The notes below the pieces were generated by a model. That model worked only from the letters and a program-made list of their open reading frames with translations, was not told where the DNA came from and searched no databases. From assembly GCF_023573145.1 (NCBI RefSeq), contig NZ_CP097636.1, positions 3,767,860-3,831,859 of the forward strand: a DNA stretch of 64,000 bases. Direction: 5' to 3'. The translations under genes were made by a program, and so were the position numbers. This stretch comes from Aquincola tertiaricarbonis. GTDB lineage: Bacteria > Pseudomonadota > Gammaproteobacteria > Burkholderiales > Burkholderiaceae_C. Positions 61,066 to 64,000 of this stretch are shown piece after piece (the stretch's first letter is position 1; each line of letters starts with the position of its first letter).

Positions 61066-62724
61066 TCAGACGCCGAGCCGCTTGTTGATGAACCACTGCT
61101 GCGCGATGGTCAGCAGGTTGTTGGTGATCCAGTACAGCACCAGGCCAGCCGGGAAGAAGAAGAACATCACGCTGAACACCAGCGGCATGATCCACATCAT
61201 CTTGGCCTGCATCGGGTCCGGCGGCGTGGGGTTCAGCCACACCTGGAACAGCGAGGTCGCCGTCATGATCAGCGGCAGGATGAAGTACGGGTCCTTGGCC
61301 GACAGGTCGGTGATCCACAGGATCCAGGGCGCATCGCGCATCTCGACCGTGGACAGCAGCACCCAGTACAGCGCGATGAAGAAGGGCATCTGCAGGAAGA
61401 TCGGCAGGCAGCTGCCCAGCGGATTGACCTTCTCCTCGCGGTAGATGCGCATCATCTCCTGCTGCATCTGCTGCGGCTTGTCCTTCAGGCGCTCGCGCAT
61501 CTCCTGGATCTTCGGGTTGATGGCCTTCATCTTGGCCATCGAGCGGTAGGCGCTGGCGTTCAGCCAGTAGAAGGCGATCTTCAGCAGCACCACCAGCGCC
61601 ACGATCGCCCAGCCCCAGTTGCCCAGCACGCCGTGCAGCTTGGTCAGCAGCCAGAACAGCGGCTTGGACAGGATGTGGAACCAGCCGTAGTCCTTCACCA
61701 GGTCCAGGCCCGGCGCCAGCGCTTCCAGCTTCTTCTCTTCCTGCGGACCGGAGAACAGCACGGCCTGCTGCGTCTTGGTCTGGCCGGGGGCCACTTCGCC
61801 CAGCGGAAGCACCATCGCGATCGAGTACAGGTTGTTGCCCACCTTCTCGGCGCGGAACTCGCGCAGCTGCTGGGTGTTCACCAGCCAGGCCGAGGCGAAG
61901 TAGTGCTGCACCATCGCGATCCAGCCGTTGTCCGCCTTGCGGTCGTACTCGGCGTCGTTCTTCTCGATGTGCTTGAACTCGATCTTCCGGAACTTGCTGT
62001 TCTCGGTGTAGGCCGCCGGGCCGGTGAAGGTGGAGTAGAACGACGACTCGCCCGGGGGCGGGTTGCCGTCGCGCACCAACTGCAGGTACAGCTCGGGCTG
62101 GATGGGCTGCGCCGAACCGTTGACGACGTCGTGCTGCACGCCGATGGTGTACTGGCCGCGGCTGAAGGTGTAGGTCTTGACCAGCTTCACGCCGTCCACG
62201 GCCTGCGACTCGAAGCGCACCTGCACGTCGTTCGTGCCGTCGGCCAGCGTGCGCGGGCCCGGCACCGCCGTCATCGCGGTGAAGTGGTTGGGCAGCTTGG
62301 CGCCCGCGGTGGCGCTGATCAGGCCGGTCTGCGCCAGGTACACGCGCTGCGCGCTGCGGTCGAACAGCACGACGTTGCGGCTGTGGTCGTTCTGGTCGCG
62401 CTGGCCCAGCAGCTCCAGGTACACCAGCTCGCCACCCTGGCTGTCCAGCACCGCCTTCACCTTGTCGGTGGTGACGGTGATCTGTTCACCCTTGGGTGCG
62501 GCAGCGCCGGGTGCGCTGGGCACCGCGCCGGCGGCGGCTGCCGTGGCCGTGGGCGCCGGCACGCCGGAGGCGCCGACCGCAGGGGCCGAACCGGCCGCGG
62601 CCGGCTTGGCGGCCGGAGGGCTGAAGAACGACGGCTGGCCGGTGTGCTTGTTCCACGCGTCCCACAGCAGGACGAGGGACATCGTGAACACCACCCAGAG
62701 CAGGGTACGGCGAATATCGGTCAT
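61066..62724 (-). CDS. yidC: Membrane protein insertase YidC
   Basis: The 552-residue inner-membrane insertase has an N-terminal helix (LLWVVFTMSLVLLWDAWNKHTG), an Ala/Pro linker and a periplasmic domain of about 280 residues. The C-terminal core of five helices follows, with SAYRSMAKMKAINPKIQEMRERLKDKPQQMQQEMMRIYREEKVNPLGSCLPIFLQMPFF (residues about 397-456). The start at 62724 overlaps the yidD stop by four bases. Confidence 0.97.
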   Translation of the reverse strand: MTDIRRTLLWVVFTMSLVLLWDAWNKHTGQPSFFSPPAAKPAAAGSAPAVGASGVPAPTATAAAAGAVPSAPGAAAPKGEQITVTTDKVKAVLDSQGGELVYLELLGQRDQNDHSRNVVLFDRSAQRVYLAQTGLISATAGAKLPNHFTAMTAVPGPRTLADGTNDVQVRFESQAVDGVKLVKTYTFSRGQYTIGVQHDVVNGSAQPIQPELYLQLVRDGNPPPGESSFYSTFTGPAAYTENSKFRKIEFKHIEKNDAEYDRKADNGWIAMVQHYFASAWLVNTQQLREFRAEKVGNNLYSIAMVLPLGEVAPGQTKTQQAVLFSGPQEEKKLEALAPGLDLVKDYGWFHILSKPLFWLLTKLHGVLGNWGWAIVALVVLLKIAFYWLNASAYRSMAKMKAINPKIQEMRERLKDKPQQMQQEMMRIYREEKVNPLGSCLPIFLQMPFFIALYWVLLSTVEMRDAPWILWITDLSAKDPYFILPLIMTATSLFQVWLNPTPPDPMQAKMMWIMPLVFSVMFFFFPAGLVLYWITNNLLTIAQQWFINKRLGV

Positions 62725-63029
62725 GGAGCAGTCTTCTTGGGAGAATCGGAGGCAGCGCGGTCGGACGACAGGAACGCGAACAGCCGCGGCGGCCGCTCGG
62801 GCACCGGGTCGCAACCGGCTTCACACCAGGGATGGCAACGCAGGATGCGGCCCGCGGCCAGCGCACCGCCGGCCAGCGCGCCGTGGCGTTCCAGCGCCTG
62901 CAGAGCATAGAGCGAGCACGTGGGCTCGTAGAGGCACCGGCCGCCGATCCAGGGACTCAGCAGCAGGCGGTAGGCGCGCACCGGCAGCATCAGCGCACGG
63001 CGCGGCAGCAGCGCGAGCCAGTCAGGCAC
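62721..63029 (-). CDS. yidD: Membrane protein insertion efficiency factor YidD
   Basis: The 102-residue protein has the family core RAYRLLLSPWIGGRCLYEPTCSLYALQALERHGALAGGALAAGRILRCHPW (residues about 19-68), with three conserved Cys. It aids YidC-mediated insertion. Translation starts at a GTG 6 bases after the rnpA stop. The C-terminal tail is longer and more polar than usual. Confidence 0.94.
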   Translation of the reverse strand: MPDWLALLPRRALMLPVRAYRLLLSPWIGGRCLYEPTCSLYALQALERHGALAGGALAAGRILRCHPWCEAGCDPVPERPPRLFAFLSSDRAASDSPKKTAP

Positions 63030-63035
63030 GGCAGC

Positions 63036-63545
63036 TCAGCGCGGCGCCGAGGCGGCCGCGCGAATCATGCGTTGGAGTTCGGCACGCGCAGCATCACGCA
63101 GCGCCTGCGAAGCAGCGCTGCGGAACTGGCGAGCATCGAACGGTGCGCGCAAGCGCACCACCCACAGGCCGGGCGGCAGCTGTTCAGCCTGCTCACCCAC
63201 CACGGCACGGATCTGCCGTTTCAGCAGCGTGCGGGTGACCGCGCGGCGCGCATGGCGCTTGGGCACCACCAGGCCGAGCCAACGGCCTGCGGGGGCCTCG
63301 GCCGGCAAGTCATCCACAGGCGCGGTCGGTGCGTCAACAACATCTGTTGACAACTTGTCGCCAGACGTTTCAGCACCGGCCGCCGCCGCTGAATCAACCG
63401 CCGGGCGGCGGGGTGAACGGCGAGCAGGCTGCGCCGCGACGAAGTGCATCGCGAAATGCGGACTGCGCGCCTTCTGAGGCGCGCCGAGCACACGCTCGAA
63501 GTCAACGGATTGCACGAGACGTTGCACGCGCGTGGGCAGTGACAT
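63036..63545 (-). CDS. rnpA: Ribonuclease P protein component RnpA, with an internal insertion
   Basis: The 169-residue protein is longer than the usual 115-140. It has the N-terminal VQRLVQSVDFERVL and the C-terminal VVPKRHARRAVTRTLLKRQIRAVV RNA-binding motif typical of beta-proteobacteria. Residues about 40-87 form an Ala/Pro/Asp-rich insertion with no family match. It is the second gene of the rpmH transcript. It binds the RNase P RNA to mature tRNA 5' ends. Confidence 0.93.
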   Translation of the reverse strand: MSLPTRVQRLVQSVDFERVLGAPQKARSPHFAMHFVAAQPARRSPRRPAVDSAAAAGAETSGDKLSTDVVDAPTAPVDDLPAEAPAGRWLGLVVPKRHARRAVTRTLLKRQIRAVVGEQAEQLPPGLWVVRLRAPFDARQFRSAASQALRDAARAELQRMIRAAASAPR

Positions 63546-63572
63546 GCTGCGTGAGCTCGCAGCCCGCGGGGC

Positions 63573-63707
63573 TTAGACCGCCAGGCGCTTGCGGCCCTTG
63601 GCGCGGCGTGCCTTGATCACGGCGCGGCCACCGCGGGTCTTCATGCGCACGAGGAAACCGTGGGTGCGGGCGCGGCGGGTCTTGGAAGGCTGGTAGGTAC
63701 GCTTCAT
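63573..63707 (-). CDS. rpmH: 50S ribosomal protein L34
   Basis: The 44-residue protein reads [19 protein letters not shown] and ends [11 protein letters not shown], with every residue typical of beta-proteobacterial L34. It is the first gene of the rpmH-rnpA-yidD-yidC transcript and lies 27 bases upstream of rnpA. dnaA is expected to the right, outside the window. Confidence 0.98.
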   Translation of the reverse strand: MKRTYQPSKTRRARTHGFLVRMKTRGGRAVIKARRAKGRKRLAV

Positions 63708-64000
63708 GATGACGTGCTTTCGGTGATGACCCGCAGGATCAGGCGCTCTGTCGGAGTCTGTGGCAACGGTTGGGTTGCCTGAGGTTGCAGCCGGGGTCTG
63801 GCCTGATCGCTGCTGGCCCGGCGTCCGGGGCTTGGAAGCCGCGGACTCTCGACCGTTCCGCGGTCTTGCGCGGCCACGCGAGCTCTGTCTTGCTGCGCGC
63901 GGCGCGACCTTCTCGCGTCCGGAAAACCCGTGATTACAGCAAAAAGCCACAGCGCGGTCAATTCAGGGGCCGCAGGTGTACCACGGCGGCGCGCTCCGGC
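63708..64000. other. Gene-free stretch between rpmH and the window edge
   Basis: This 293-base region carries the rpmH leader and promoter. I see no DnaA box (TTATNCACA), AT-rich unwinding element or gene here, so the origin probably lies beyond the right edge. Confidence 0.6.
63933..63961 (-). promoter_or_regulatory. Sigma-70 promoter of rpmH-rnpA-yidD-yidC
   Basis: On the minus strand TTGACC (63956-63961) and TGTAAT (63933-63938) are separated by exactly 17 bases, a strong match to the housekeeping consensus. The resulting leader is about 220 bases long, longer than needed for ribosome binding. Confidence 0.8.

Noticed and set aside
63708..64000. Replication origin in the stretch after rpmH
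   Set aside because: No DnaA box or AT-rich unwinding region is visible here; the origin is probably beyond the right edge.

Overview
The window is GC-rich (about 70 percent) chromosomal DNA from a beta-proteobacterium. Gene content and order point to Burkholderiales, most likely the Rubrivivax/Leptothrix/Ideonella (Sphaerotilaceae) group; this placement is inferred from protein sequences recognised by eye. It lies close to the replication origin: the right end carries mnmE, yidC, yidD, rnpA and rpmH in the usual order that leads to dnaA/oriC just outside the window, and mnmG, rsmG, parA and parB lie inside it. No rRNA, tRNA, CRISPR array, transposase or prophage was seen.

Layout. 1-9945 (minus strand) is a CoA-thioester degradation operon resembling the pimeloyl-CoA (pim) type: a fused hydratase/dehydrogenase, a thiolase, large and small acyl-CoA dehydrogenase subunits, an enoyl-CoA hydratase, a CaiB-type CoA-transferase, a Bug-type binding protein and a nitronate monooxygenase. 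A LysR gene diverges from it. 10975-12754 holds an intact RHH/ParE-type toxin-antitoxin pair, a cobalamin adenosyltransferase, and a second module whose toxin is truncated. 12787-16268 encodes a trypsin-like protease, a D-lactate dehydrogenase-like flavoprotein and a glycosyltransferase. 16279-21135 is the prkA-yeaH-spoVR stress operon, with a good sigma-54 promoter candidate upstream. 21537-34903 is the par/gid region. It is interrupted by an SOS-controlled imuA-imuB-dnaE2 mutagenesis cassette and contains three near-consensus parS sites.

35343-40262 is the most interesting locus. An AHL-type LuxR regulator without a LuxI neighbour lies beside a 55-residue double-glycine leader peptide, an HlyD-type adaptor and a C39-peptidase ABC exporter. 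Lux-box-like palindromes precede both luxR and the peptide gene. Cleavage at the canonical Gly-Gly would release only seven residues. This reads as a quorum-regulated short-peptide secretion system in a Gram-negative bacterium.

40268-46375 (minus) is a thiol/peptidase/ABC-exporter operon. 46491-52974 carries an HDOD protein, a chemoreceptor, an orphan PAS histidine kinase, a MarC protein and a membrane protein. 53186-53680 is a glycine-rich RRM protein. 53781-56849 holds kdsD-kdsC-lptC followed by an SDR gene where lptA/lptB would be expected. 56922-60886 has a Kef-type antiporter, a cyclic-nucleotide-binding protein and mnmE. 61066-63707 is yidC-yidD-rnpA-rpmH, driven by a strong promoter at 63933-63961.

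Start codons were chosen from ribosome-binding sites, family start positions and gene overlaps, so several differ from the longest reading frame. Function names rest on recognised motifs and family resemblance, not on database searches.
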